From Agrococcus jejuensis (GTDB lineage: Bacteria > Actinomycetota > Actinomycetes > Actinomycetales > Microbacteriaceae): a stretch of DNA of 64,000 nucleotides. A program made the translations under genes and the position numbers. Each line of letters begins with the position of its first letter. Within the stretch, counting starts at the first letter, position 1. The stretch lies in assembly GCF_007679035.1 (NCBI RefSeq), contig NZ_VEFR01000003.1:310001-374000 (forward strand), read 5' to 3'. Shown piece by piece: positions 37,547 to 45,774 of the stretch. The notes below the pieces were generated by a model. It worked only from the letters and a program-made list of their open reading frames with translations, was not told the DNA's origin and did no database searches.

Positions 37547-38496
37547 GCGCCGTCCTCCCTCCCGCGAGCGATGCGAGCATCGCCCCCGAGCCCCAGGAGC
37601 CGAAGGGGCCCGCGCCCCGCGAGGCCGGCACGAGCGTCTGGGGTGCCGCGTTCGCGCGGATGCGCCGCAACCCGCAGGCGATCGCCGGCGCGGCCATCGT
37701 GCTGCTGTTCGTGCTCGTCGCGATCCTCGCGCCGATCCTCGCGCCGTTCGCAGGCACGGCGCTGCCCGGTCGTGCCGAGATCACGCCCACGAGCATCCCC
37801 GTGCCCGGCGAGCTCGCCCAATACCCGCTCGGCCTCGACCGCTTCGGCGGCGACGTGCTGTCGAAGCTCATCTGGGGCGCGCAGGCGTCGCTGCTCATCG
37901 GACTGGTCTCGACCGCGCTCGGCCTCGCCGGCGGCATGCTGCTCGGCCTCATCGCTGCCGGCTTCGGCGGCTGGGTCGACAACGTCGTGATGCGCGTCGT
38001 CGACATCCTGCTGTCGGTGCCGAACCTGCTGCTCGCGGTGTCGATCGCTGCGGTGCTCGGGCAGACGCCCGCCGCCGTGATGATCGCCATCGGTGCGAGC
38101 CAGGTGCCGATCTTCGCGCGCCTGCTGCGCTCGTCGATGCTGCAGCAGCGCTCGGCCGACTACGTGCTCGCCGCGCAGACGCTCGGTCTGTCGCGTCGCA
38201 CGATCACGATGAGCCACGTGCTGCCGAACTCGCTCGGTCCCGTCGTCGTGCAGGCGACGCTCGCGCTGGCGACCGCGGTCATCGACGCGGCGGCGCTGTC
38301 GTTCCTCGGTCTCGGCGGCGGACGCCCCGAGACGGCCGAGTGGGGCCGCATGCTCACCTACGCGCAGAACGAGCTGGCGATCGCGCCGCACCTGGCGTTC
38401 CTGCCCGGCATCTGCATCGCCATCACTGCGCTCGGCTTCACGCTGTTCGGCGAGTCGCTGCGCGAGGCGCTCGACCCGCGCCAGCGGAAGGCGTAG
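37543..38496 (+). CDS. Oligopeptide ABC transporter permease (DppC type)
   Basis: Second membrane permease, 317 residues. An N-terminal hydrophilic stretch (about 1-40) is followed by the OppC_N motif FARMRRNPQAIAGAAIVLL. YPLGLDRFGGDVLSKLIWGA lies before the permease domain, and the EAA loop is DYVLAAQTLGLSRRTITMSH. The end LFGESLREALDPRQRK is the standard DppC tail. GTG at 37543 overlaps the DppB stop (GTGA). The partner ATPase gene lies just downstream on the other strand (38595-40301). Confidence 0.95.
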   Translation: MSAVLPPASDASIAPEPQEPKGPAPREAGTSVWGAAFARMRRNPQAIAGAAIVLLFVLVAILAPILAPFAGTALPGRAEITPTSIPVPGELAQYPLGLDRFGGDVLSKLIWGAQASLLIGLVSTALGLAGGMLLGLIAAGFGGWVDNVVMRVVDILLSVPNLLLAVSIAAVLGQTPAAVMIAIGASQVPIFARLLRSSMLQQRSADYVLAAQTLGLSRRTITMSHVLPNSLGPVVVQATLALATAVIDAAALSFLGLGGGRPETAEWGRMLTYAQNELAIAPHLAFLPGICIAITALGFTLFGESLREALDPRQRKA

Positions 38497-38505
38497 CGCC
38501 GCTGG

Positions 38506-38584
38506 GAGTGGTCACTCGATGCTGCGGATCCGGCGCCGGAGCAGCATCGAGTGACCACTCAGCCGCATCGAGCGACCACTCGCG
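38506..38584. repeat. Palindromic intergenic repeat with a third half-copy
   Basis: A 20-bp arm GAGTGGTCACTCGATGCTGC (38506-38525) is repeated in perfect inversion at 38541-38560, with the 15-base centre itself containing TCCGGCGCCGGA. A third, imperfect copy (one T-to-C and one A-to-C change) follows at 38562-38580 in the orientation of the second. The block lies between convergent transporter genes and can serve as a bidirectional terminator, but the extra copy suggests a dispersed repeat family. Confidence 0.7.
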
Positions 38585-38594
38585 CGCGGCAGCG

Positions 38595-40301
38595 TCAGGC
38601 GGCGCCGAGCTCCGCACCGGGGATGGATGCGAGCAGCTGCCGCGTGTACGGGTGGCGCGGATTCTGGAAGAGCTCCTCGCTCGGCGCCTGCTCGACGATC
38701 TCGCCGCGCTGCATGACGGCGACGTGGTCGCTGATGAGGCGCACGACCGCGAGGTCGTGGGAGATGAAGAGGTACGACAGGCCCAGCTCGCGCTGCAGCT
38801 CGCCCAGCAGGTGCAGGATCTGCGACTGCACGAGCACGTCGAGCGCCGACACGGGCTCGTCGCAGATGATGAGATCGGGCTTGAGGGCGAGCGCGCGGGC
38901 GATGGCGACGCGCTGGCGCTGCCCGCCCGAGAGCTCGCCGGGGTAGCGGCGCAGCATCGACTGCGGCAGCGACACCTGGTCCATGAGCTCGTGCACGCGC
39001 GCACGGCGCTCGGCGCGCGAGCCGCGCTTGTACGCCTCGAGGGGCTCGCCGACGATGCGGCCGATCGTGAACGAGGGGTTGAGCGACGAGTACGGGTCCT
39101 GGAAGACCGGCTGCACGCGCTGGCGGAACGAGCGCAGCTCGGCGCCCTTCAGGTCGGCGATCTCCTGCCCGTCGAACAGCATCGAGCCCGACGTCGGCTC
39201 GACCGCCTTCAGCAGCATCCGCGCCGTCGTCGTCTTGCCCGAGCCGGACTCGCCGACGATCGCGACCGTCTGGCCGCGGGGGATGACGAACGACACGTCC
39301 TTCGCCGCGGTGAAGTCGTCGCCGCCGCGCACGGGGTAGACCTTCGTGAGCCCCTGCACCTCGACGATGTTGTCGGCGGTCGCCGCTGCATCGTCCTGCC
39401 CGTGCTCGATGACCTCGGCGCGGGCCGCAGCGACCGAGGGCGCGGCGGCGACCAGCGCCCTCGTGTACTCGTGCTGCGGGTTCGAGAGGATCTCGGCGGC
39501 CGGGCCGGCCTCGACGACGCGACCCCGGTGCATGACGACGACCTTCGACGCGCGCTCGGCGGCGAGGCCGAGGTCGTGCGTGATGAGCAGCACCGACGTG
39601 CCGAGCTCGCGCGTGAGCGTGTCGATCTGATCGAGGATCGTGCGCTGCACCGTCACGTCGAGGGCGCTCGTGGGCTCGTCGGCGATGAGCAGGCGCGGCG
39701 CGCACGCGAGGCCGATGGCGATGAGCGCGCGCTGGCGCATGCCGCCCGAGAACTCGTGCGGGTACTGCTTCGCGCGCGCCTCGCCGTCGGGGAGGCCCGC
39801 GGCCGACAGGGCCTCGACGACCTTGGCGCCGACGTCGCGTCGCGTGGCCTTCTTGTGCACGAGCAGCGTCTCGGCGACCTGCGTGCCGATCTTCGAGACC
39901 GGGTTGAGGTTCGACATCGGGTCCTGCGGCACCATGCCGATCTCGTTGCCGCGCAGGTCGCGCATCTTCGACTCCGCGAGGCCCACGAGCTCGCGACCCT
40001 CGAGCTGGATGCTGCCGTTCGCGATCGTCGCGTTCGATGCGAGGAGGCGGATGATCGCCATCGCCGTCGTCGACTTGCCGGAGCCCGACTCGCCCACGAT
40101 CGCCACGGTCTCGCCGTGCTCGACGTCGAACGACACGTGCTGCACGGCGTCGACGGTGCCGGCCATGGTGCGGAACGTCACCTGCAGATCCCGCACGCGC
40201 AGCAGCGGGGTGCGCTCGCCCGTCGTCTCGGAGGCGGATGCGGGAGCGGCGGACGCGTCGGCGGGGGTGGTGTCGACGGGCTCGGCAGCGGGCTCGGTCA
40301 T
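38595..40301 (-). CDS. Double ABC ATPase of an oligopeptide transporter (DppD-DppF fusion)
   Basis: Cytoplasmic ATPase with two complete ABC domains in one 568-residue chain, replacing the usual separate DppD and DppF. Domain 1 (about 35-290) has Walker A VGESGSGKSTTAM, signature FSGGMRQRALIA and Walker B LLIADEPTSALDV. Domain 2 (about 315-560) has VGESGSGKTTTAR, LSGGQRQRVAIA and LIICDEPVSALDV. Both have the oligopeptide C-terminal motif (PQHEYTRALVAAAP and PRHPYTRQLLASIPG). ATG at 40301 is favoured by AGGA 7 bases upstream; ATG at 40334 also works. It is convergent to the permeases, so it has its own promoter (TACGGT near 40360). Confidence 0.94.
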   Translation of the reverse strand: MTEPAAEPVDTTPADASAAPASASETTGERTPLLRVRDLQVTFRTMAGTVDAVQHVSFDVEHGETVAIVGESGSGKSTTAMAIIRLLASNATIANGSIQLEGRELVGLAESKMRDLRGNEIGMVPQDPMSNLNPVSKIGTQVAETLLVHKKATRRDVGAKVVEALSAAGLPDGEARAKQYPHEFSGGMRQRALIAIGLACAPRLLIADEPTSALDVTVQRTILDQIDTLTRELGTSVLLITHDLGLAAERASKVVVMHRGRVVEAGPAAEILSNPQHEYTRALVAAAPSVAAARAEVIEHGQDDAAATADNIVEVQGLTKVYPVRGGDDFTAAKDVSFVIPRGQTVAIVGESGSGKTTTARMLLKAVEPTSGSMLFDGQEIADLKGAELRSFRQRVQPVFQDPYSSLNPSFTIGRIVGEPLEAYKRGSRAERRARVHELMDQVSLPQSMLRRYPGELSGGQRQRVAIARALALKPDLIICDEPVSALDVLVQSQILHLLGELQRELGLSYLFISHDLAVVRLISDHVAVMQRGEIVEQAPSEELFQNPRHPYTRQLLASIPGAELGAA

Positions 40302-40461
40302 CCCGCCATCCTGCCCGAATCCGAGCGCCGACATCCGTGCTTCCGGCCGATCGTCACACGACCGTAGCCTTGGCCGCACGGGCCCCTCAGGGCGGACACG
40401 CCTGATTCGCGAGCCCCCGACGCATGCGCTAGCATTGCTTCTCGTGCCCCATGCGGCACGC

Positions 40462-40534
40462 GCCGCCCTAGCTCAGTTGGCAGAGCGATTCACTCGTAAT
40501 GAATAGGTCGAGGGTTCGATTCCCTCGGGTGGCT
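40462..40534 (+). tRNA. tRNA-Thr (anticodon CGT)
   Basis: A full cloverleaf with acceptor GCCGCCC/GGGTGGC (one G-U pair), D-arm AGCTCAGTTGGCAGAGCG, anticodon stem ATTCA/TGAAT around loop CTCGTAA, and T-arm GAGGGTTCGATTCCCTC. The discriminator is T and CCA is not encoded. It reads ACG codons. Confidence 0.95.
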
Positions 40535-40541
40535 CCGACAC

Positions 40542-40571
40542 CGAAGGCCCTCGCAGCAGCGGGGGCCTTCG
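40542..40571 (+). terminator. Terminator after tRNA-Thr
   Basis: A 13-bp stem (40542-40554 with 40559-40571, one G-U pair) and loop AGCA, 7 bases after the tRNA. The right arm GGGGGCCTTCG and its complement could also end transcription of the small membrane gene from the other strand. Confidence 0.75.
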
Positions 40572-40583
40572 TCGTGCATGCGG

Positions 40584-40889
40584 TCAGCTCGCGGCGGGCG
40601 GCGCAGGCGGTCCCGGCGGCGGGCCGCCCTGCATCGGACCCGAGAGGCCCTGCTGGCCGGCGGGGCCGGGCGGCGGCGGCTGCACGGGGTGCTGCTGCTG
40701 CGCTTCCGGCTTCGTGCCGAACGGCAGGAACGCGAGCACACCGAGCGCGAGCGCGACGACGCCGCACACGATGGCCGTGATCGCGAGGCCGCCCGAGCTC
40801 GGCGCCAGGACGAGCACGAGCACGCAGAGCGCGAACAGCACGATGATCGACAGCAGCTTGCGGCGGATGGCGCCTTGGACGTGGTGCAT
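40584..40889 (-). CDS. Small two-TM membrane protein with Pro-rich tail (101 aa)
   Basis: I recognise no family. Residues 1-12 are basic (MHHVQGAIRRKL). Two hydrophobic segments follow (about 12-32 and 34-58), then a Gln/Pro/Gly-rich tail to the end (HPVQPPPPGPAGQQGLSGP within it). ATG at 40889 is the only start with the full first TM. The gene faces away from the MarR-family gene, so their promoters share the 70-bp gap. Confidence 0.7.
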   Translation of the reverse strand: MHHVQGAIRRKLLSIIVLFALCVLVLVLAPSSGGLAITAIVCGVVALALGVLAFLPFGTKPEAQQQHPVQPPPPGPAGQQGLSGPMQGGPPPGPPAPPAAS

Positions 40890-40947
40890 GCGTCTCCTGA
40901 CGACGGTGGGTGCTGGCGGTTCGGATGCTAGGGCCGGGAGCCGGGGA

Positions 40948-40953
40948 TACGGT
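40948..40953 (+). promoter_or_regulatory. -10-like hexamer TACGGT for the MarR-family gene
   Basis: TACGGT ends 7 bases before the GTG start, with no ribosome site, consistent with a leaderless mRNA. Confidence 0.4.
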
Positions 40954-40960
40954 GAGTGTC

Positions 40961-41392
40961 GTGCCCGACGCCGCTCCCGACATGCGCGACTGGCCTACAG
41001 GCCGCCTGCTGGCGATGGCTGCGCGCCTCGTGGAGCACGAGTGGCACGACGTGCTGCAGGGCGCGGGGCTGACGCACGCGGGTCTCGTCGTGCTCGACCT
41101 GCTGGGCGACGGGCCGCTCGCGCAGGCGGAGCTCGCGCGGCGGGCGCGCGTCGAGGTGCAGACGATCTCGCGCACCGTCGACCGACTCGAGCGCGAGGGG
41201 CACGTCGAGCGCACGCTCGACCCCGCGGATCGGCGCGCGCGGCTCGTCGCGCGCACGGCGGCGGGGGAGGCGTCGTGGGTGCAGGCGCGCTCGCTCGAGG
41301 CGCGCGCGATCCCGGCGGTCGACGACCCGGATGCGCTGCGCGGGCAGCTGCTGCAGATCGTGCAGGCGCTCAGCGCGCGCCGCTGGTCGTAG
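40961..41392 (+). CDS. MarR-family transcriptional regulator
   Basis: A 143-residue winged-helix regulator. The DNA-binding part (about 38-105) reads THAGLVVLDLLGDGPLAQAE, then LARRARVEVQTISRTVDRLE as recognition helix, and the wing RTLDPADRRARLVART with the DxRxxR motif of MarR proteins. Outer helices for dimerisation lie at both ends. GTG at 40961 fits the leaderless -10 box; the frame stays open about 50 bases further upstream but without signal. It lies 53 bases before the nicotinamidase-MmpL pair in the same direction and may control them. Confidence 0.9.
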   Translation: MPDAAPDMRDWPTGRLLAMAARLVEHEWHDVLQGAGLTHAGLVVLDLLGDGPLAQAELARRARVEVQTISRTVDRLEREGHVERTLDPADRRARLVARTAAGEASWVQARSLEARAIPAVDDPDALRGQLLQIVQALSARRWS

Positions 41393-41432
41393 GGATGCGC
41401 GGGTCGCTCTCGCATCTGAAGGTCAGCCAGCG

Positions 41433-41438
41433 TAGTAT
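41433..41438 (+). promoter_or_regulatory. -10-like hexamer TAGTAT for pncA-mmpL
   Basis: TAGTAT ends 7 bases before the pncA ATG. It gives this pair its own promoter, separate from the MarR-family gene. Confidence 0.45.
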
Positions 41439-41445
41439 CTGACGC

Positions 41446-42009
41446 ATGGCCCGAGCGCTCCTCATCGTCGACGTCCAGAACGACTTCACCGAAGGCGGTG
41501 CCCTCGGGTGCGAGGGCGGAGCGGCCGTCGCCGCCGCCATCAGCGACCACGTGCGCGCGAGCGACTACGACCTCGTGGTCGCGAGCCGCGACTGGCACCG
41601 CGGCGACGACGACAACGGCGGTCACTTCGCCAGCGGCGAGCCCGACTTCGTCGACACGTGGCCCGTCCACTGCGTCGCAGGCACGCCCGGCGCCGAGTAC
41701 CACCCGGCACTCGACCGGTCGCTCGTCGACGTGCACGTCTACAAGGGTCAGGGCGAGCCCGCCTACTCGGCGTTCGAGGGCGAGACCGAGGACGGCGCGA
41801 CGCTCGCGAGCATCCTCGACGAGCGCGGCATCGACGAGCTCGTCGTCGTCGGCATCGCCACCGACTACTGCGTCAAGGCGTCCGCCCTCGACGGCCTGCC
41901 GGTCGTGCCGACCGTGACGGTCGTCGACGCCCTCACGGCCGCCGTCGCACCCGGCACGCGAGCCGCCGCCCTCACCGAGCTCGCCGACGCGGGCGTCGCG
42001 GTCCGATGA
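41446..42009 (+). CDS. pncA: Nicotinamidase (isochorismatase superfamily)
   Basis: Hydrolyses nicotinamide to nicotinate for NAD salvage. At 187 residues it has the catalytic triad: Asp in LLIVDVQNDFTEGG (about residue 9), Lys in HVYKGQGEPAYSAF (about 98) and Cys in GIATDYCVKASALDG (about 140). Metal ligands fit the SRDWH and GGHFAS region. TEGGALGCEGG and the cis-peptide GIATDYCV are closer to PncA than to other amidohydrolases. The stop overlaps the MmpL-type gene by 4 bases (ATGA), an unusual pairing. Confidence 0.92.
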   Translation: MARALLIVDVQNDFTEGGALGCEGGAAVAAAISDHVRASDYDLVVASRDWHRGDDDNGGHFASGEPDFVDTWPVHCVAGTPGAEYHPALDRSLVDVHVYKGQGEPAYSAFEGETEDGATLASILDERGIDELVVVGIATDYCVKASALDGLPVVPTVTVVDALTAAVAPGTRAAALTELADAGVAVR

Positions 42010-44195
42010 GCGCGCCCACCGAGGCCGGGCAGCAGCGCTCGGCCACGCCCCGCGTGCCCAGATGGCTGCGCGCCGTCATCCCCGCCGTGCTCATCGTGGG
42101 CTGGATCGCCGCCCTCGGCGTCGGCGGGCCCACCTTCGGACGCCTCGACGAGGTCGTCGAGAACGACCAGGCGGCCTTCCTGCCGCAGTCGGCGGATGCG
42201 ACGGCCGTGCAGGAGGCGCTGCCGGGGTTCCTCGGCGACGACCGCATCCCCGCCATCGTCGTGCTCGAGGGCGACGGGGCGCTCACCGACGAGCAGCTCG
42301 CCGACGCGCAGACCCTCGCCGAGCAGGTCGCCCAGGTCGACGGCGTCGTCGAGGCATCCCCGGCGATCCCGAGCGACGACGGCGAGGCCGTGCAGATCGT
42401 CGCGATCGTCGACTCGAGCGAGTCCGAGGCGGTCGACGTGGCCGTCGAGGGCATCCGAGACCTGCTCGCCGAGGCGCCCGACGGCCTCACGGGCGCCGTG
42501 ACCGGACCCGCGGGCTTCGCCGCCGACATCGCCGAGGCGTTCAGCGGCATCGACGGCATCCTGCTGCTCGTCGCGCTCGCGGCCGTGCTCGTGATCCTCG
42601 TCATCGTCTACCGCTCGCCGCTGCTGCCGCTCCTCGTGCTCCTCACGTCGGTCGCGGCGCTGTGCCTCGCGATCCTCGTCGTCTTCTCGCTCGCGAAGGC
42701 GGGCATCCTGCAGCTCTCGGGGCAGACGCAGGGCATCCTCTTCATCCTCGTCGTCGGCGCCGCCACCGACTACGCGCTGCTCTACACGGCCCGCTACCGC
42801 GAGGCGCTCGGACAGCATGCGAGGCGGTGGGATGCGACGGTCGCGGCGTGGAAGGGCTCGTTCGAGCCGATCCTCGCGTCGGGCGGCACGGTCATCGCGG
42901 GCCTGCTCTGCCTGCTGCTGTCGGACCTGCAGTCGAACCGCCAGCTCGGCCCCGTCGCCGCGATCGGCATCGCGATGGCGCTGCTCGCCGGCCTGACGAT
43001 GCTGCCCGCCCTGCTCTACGCCGTCGGCCGCGTCGCCTTCTGGCCCGTCGCCCCGCGGCACCACGGTGCCCATGAGCACGCGCCGACCCACGCCAAGGCC
43101 GAGAGGGCAGGGTTGTGGGGCCGCGTGGCCGGCCTCGTCGGTCGCCGACCGCGTCCCGTGTGGATCGTGACGGCGATCGTGCTGGCCGCCGGCGCCGTGG
43201 GCATGACGCAGCTGCAGCCCGACGGCGTGCCGTCGAGCGAGTTCGTCGTGGGCGAGTCGCAGGCGCGCGACGGCCAGGCGGTGCTCTCCGACCACTTCCC
43301 GGGCGGCTCCGGCGCCCCCACGTACGTGCTCGCCGACGAGGGCGACGCCCAGGCCGTCGCCGACGTCGCCGGGGGCGTCGACGGCGTGGATGCGGTCGTG
43401 GCGACGAGCGAGGACGCGCCGGGCGGCACCGTGCCGATCGGCGACGACGCCGCCCCCATCCCGGGCATGCCGACGGGGGAGCCGCAGGTCGTCGACGGCC
43501 AGGTGCTGCTGCAGCTCACGCTCGACGTCGCACCCGACTCCGACGCTGCGCAGCAGACGGTGCGCGACCTGCGCGTCGCGCTCGCCGACGCCGACCTCGC
43601 CGACGCGCTCGTGGGCGGCACGACGGCGACGGCCGTCGACACGAACGACACCGCCATCCACGATCGCGCGCTCATCATCCCGATCGTGCTCGCCGTGATC
43701 CTCGTGATCCTCGCGCTGCTGCTGCGGGCGATCGTCGCGCCGATCCTGCTCATCCTCACGACCGTGCTGTCGTTCGGCACGGCGCTGGGCGTCGCCGCCC
43801 TCATCCTGCACGCGATCGGGCGGGAGGCGATGGATCCGTCGGTGCCGCTGTTCGCGTTCGTGTTCCTCGTCGCGCTCGGGGTCGACTACAACATCTTCCT
43901 CATGACGCGCGTGCGCGAGGAGGCGCTGCGGCGCGGGCATCGCGAGGGCGTGCTCACGGGGCTGCGCGTGACGGGCAGCGTCATCACGTCGGCCGGCGTC
44001 GTGCTGGCCGCGACGTTCGCGGCGCTCGCGGTGATCCCCGTGCTGTTCCTGCTGCAGATCGCGATCATCGTGGCGCTCGGCGTGCTCATCGACACCGTGC
44101 TCGTGCGCTCGTTGCTCGTGCCGGCGCTCTCGCTCGAGATCGGGCGCGCGACGTGGTGGCCGTCGCGGCTGTCGAAGGCGGCGCCGGGGGACTGA
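42006..44195 (+). CDS. MmpL/RND-type membrane exporter
   Basis: A 729-residue transporter with two repeats, each one TM segment, a large extracytoplasmic domain and five TM segments (about 12 in all). The first repeat has GFAADIAEAFSGIDGILLLV, VYRSPLLPLLVLLTSVAALC and GAATDYALLYTARYREALG, the MMPL proton-relay signature; the second has VALGVDYNIFLMTRVREEAL. An about 25-residue His-rich linker lies between the repeats (HHGAHEHAPTHAK). Members export lipids, siderophores or drugs, and the substrate here is unknown. It is translated together with pncA. Confidence 0.92.
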   Translation: MSAPTEAGQQRSATPRVPRWLRAVIPAVLIVGWIAALGVGGPTFGRLDEVVENDQAAFLPQSADATAVQEALPGFLGDDRIPAIVVLEGDGALTDEQLADAQTLAEQVAQVDGVVEASPAIPSDDGEAVQIVAIVDSSESEAVDVAVEGIRDLLAEAPDGLTGAVTGPAGFAADIAEAFSGIDGILLLVALAAVLVILVIVYRSPLLPLLVLLTSVAALCLAILVVFSLAKAGILQLSGQTQGILFILVVGAATDYALLYTARYREALGQHARRWDATVAAWKGSFEPILASGGTVIAGLLCLLLSDLQSNRQLGPVAAIGIAMALLAGLTMLPALLYAVGRVAFWPVAPRHHGAHEHAPTHAKAERAGLWGRVAGLVGRRPRPVWIVTAIVLAAGAVGMTQLQPDGVPSSEFVVGESQARDGQAVLSDHFPGGSGAPTYVLADEGDAQAVADVAGGVDGVDAVVATSEDAPGGTVPIGDDAAPIPGMPTGEPQVVDGQVLLQLTLDVAPDSDAAQQTVRDLRVALADADLADALVGGTTATAVDTNDTAIHDRALIIPIVLAVILVILALLLRAIVAPILLILTTVLSFGTALGVAALILHAIGREAMDPSVPLFAFVFLVALGVDYNIFLMTRVREEALRRGHREGVLTGLRVTGSVITSAGVVLAATFAALAVIPVLFLLQIAIIVALGVLIDTVLVRSLLVPALSLEIGRATWWPSRLSKAAPGD

Positions 44196-44196
44196 C

Positions 44197-45660
44197 CTAC
44201 GGCGTCGCCGTCGCCTGCAGCCACGCCCACAGCGTCGCGCGGTCGGCGAACGCCTGCAGGTCGAGGCCCAGGGTGCGGCCGAGGGCGAGGATGCGGTCGC
44301 GCAGCGAGTGCCGGTGCATGCCGACGGCGCGGGCCGCGGCGTCCCACGCGCAGTCGTGCGCGAACCACTCGGCGGCGAGTGCGAGGGATGCGCGGCCCTC
44401 GTCGGTCGCGAGCAGGCCGCCGAGGTGCGCCTCGGCGGCGGCGCGCACGGCGTCGTCGCCCAGCAGGCCGAGCAGGCCGTCGTCGCCGGGGGAGAAGGTG
44501 GCGGATGCCGCTCCAGCGCGGCGCGCGCGGTCGAGCGCCGTCGTCGCCTGGGCCACGGCCGTCGCGGCGTGCTCCCACGTGGTCGGCAGGCTCCAGCCGG
44601 CGGTGACGGCGCCGAGGGCGGCGACGACCGCCGCGCGATGGGCGTCGGAGGCGACGACGAGCGTGCGCCCGTCGCGCGCGGCGGCGAGGACGGGCATCGG
44701 CGCATCCGCCTCGATCGCCGTGGTCCCGTCGAGGGCGGCGACGACGACGGGCTCGGCGGGCAGCGTCTCGCCGACGCGCGCGAGCATCGCGGCCGACTGC
44801 GCGGCGCCGCCGGCCAGCGCGTGCTCGACGATCGCGGCCTCGAACGCCGCGACGCGGTCGCGCAGTCCCTGCGACGACGCGAGCGCGAGGTCGAGCAGCG
44901 CCGCCGCCGTCGTCACGACCGATCGTGCCGGGGCGTCGAGCGCCTCGGTGCCTGCGAGCGCGAGCGCGCCGTGCACGCGACCGGCGCCACCGAGCGACTG
45001 CACGAGCATCCACCCGCCGTCGTCGCGCTCGACGGTGCGCGCCGTGCGACGCCCGGTGCGCAGCGCCGCGCGCACCTGGTCGACGAGCGCGTCGTCGACG
45101 CTCGTCGTCGACGCAGCGCGCGTCCGTGCCCGGTCGTCGAGCAGCGCGACGTCGGCGTCGAGCTCGCGCGCGAGCGTGCGCACGACCGCAGCCGCGCCGT
45201 CGGGCCGGCTCGCGGCCGCGCCGATCGCCCGCTGCGCATCCGCCGCCCAGCGCTCGCGCGCCGCGCCCCGCTCGGCGTTCCAGCGGATGATCGCGAGGAA
45301 CGACGTGTCGTACGGCACCTCGAACAGCGGCAGGTCGGCGGCGAGTGCCGCGTCGACGAGCGCGGGAGGCACCTCCGTCGCGTGCAGGCCCGTGCCGAAG
45401 CCGATGCCGAGCACGCCTGCGTCGGCGAGCGCGCGCACCCAGCGCGCCGCCGTGGTGTCGCCGCCGACGAGCTGCCTGCCGGTCGTGAGCAGCACGTGGT
45501 CGGGGGCGAGGAACGGCGTCGGGTCGGCGAGGTCGGAGCTCGCGATCCACGAGATCGGCCGTGCGCGCCGGTCGTCGCCGGCGACGACCTCGCGCAGCGC
45601 GAGCGAGGGCTCGGCGACGAGCGCCTCGACGGTCGCGAGCGTGGGCATGCGGGTGGCCAT
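44197..45660 (-). CDS. PucR-family transcriptional regulator
   Basis: A 487-residue regulator. The N-terminal PucR domain (about 5-125) starts TLATVEALVAEPSLALREVV and contains LADPTPFLAPDHVLLTTGRQ. A middle GGDEF-like/GAF-like part follows, and the C-terminal PucR-type HTH (about 425-485) reads AAEWFAHDCAWDAAARAVGM, then HRHSLRDRILALGRTLGLDL. Such regulators respond to purine, proline or GABA catabolites. It is divergent from gabT, and PucR proteins usually control the divergent catabolic gene, so it probably activates gabTD. ATG at 45660 is chosen; ATG at 45648 is possible. Confidence 0.88.
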   Translation of the reverse strand: MATRMPTLATVEALVAEPSLALREVVAGDDRRARPISWIASSDLADPTPFLAPDHVLLTTGRQLVGGDTTAARWVRALADAGVLGIGFGTGLHATEVPPALVDAALAADLPLFEVPYDTSFLAIIRWNAERGAARERWAADAQRAIGAAASRPDGAAAVVRTLARELDADVALLDDRARTRAASTTSVDDALVDQVRAALRTGRRTARTVERDDGGWMLVQSLGGAGRVHGALALAGTEALDAPARSVVTTAAALLDLALASSQGLRDRVAAFEAAIVEHALAGGAAQSAAMLARVGETLPAEPVVVAALDGTTAIEADAPMPVLAAARDGRTLVVASDAHRAAVVAALGAVTAGWSLPTTWEHAATAVAQATTALDRARRAGAASATFSPGDDGLLGLLGDDAVRAAAEAHLGGLLATDEGRASLALAAEWFAHDCAWDAAARAVGMHRHSLRDRILALGRTLGLDLQAFADRATLWAWLQATATP

Positions 45661-45670
45661 GCCGTCATCG

Positions 45671-45715
45671 TGCCATGAAGGCAGCCACGCGGCATGCATC
45701 TGCCGAGAAGGCAGA
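45671..45715. promoter_or_regulatory. Tandem operator pair TGCC-N5-GGCA between pucR-like gene and gabT
   Basis: Two copies of TGCC-N5-GGCA: TGCCATGAAGGCA at 45671-45683 and TGCCGAGAAGGCA at 45701-45713. They differ at two spacer bases and share GAAGGCAG. Their centres are 30 bp apart, about three helical turns, so bound dimers would face the same side of the DNA. The second can extend to TCTGCC-N5-GGCAGA. They lie in the 114-bp divergent gap, as expected for a regulator of both genes. Confidence 0.55.
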
Positions 45716-45774
45716 CGTACGAGAGGGGTGCGCTGCATACCGTGAGCAGCACCAGACCTCGACAGGAGCCCGCG

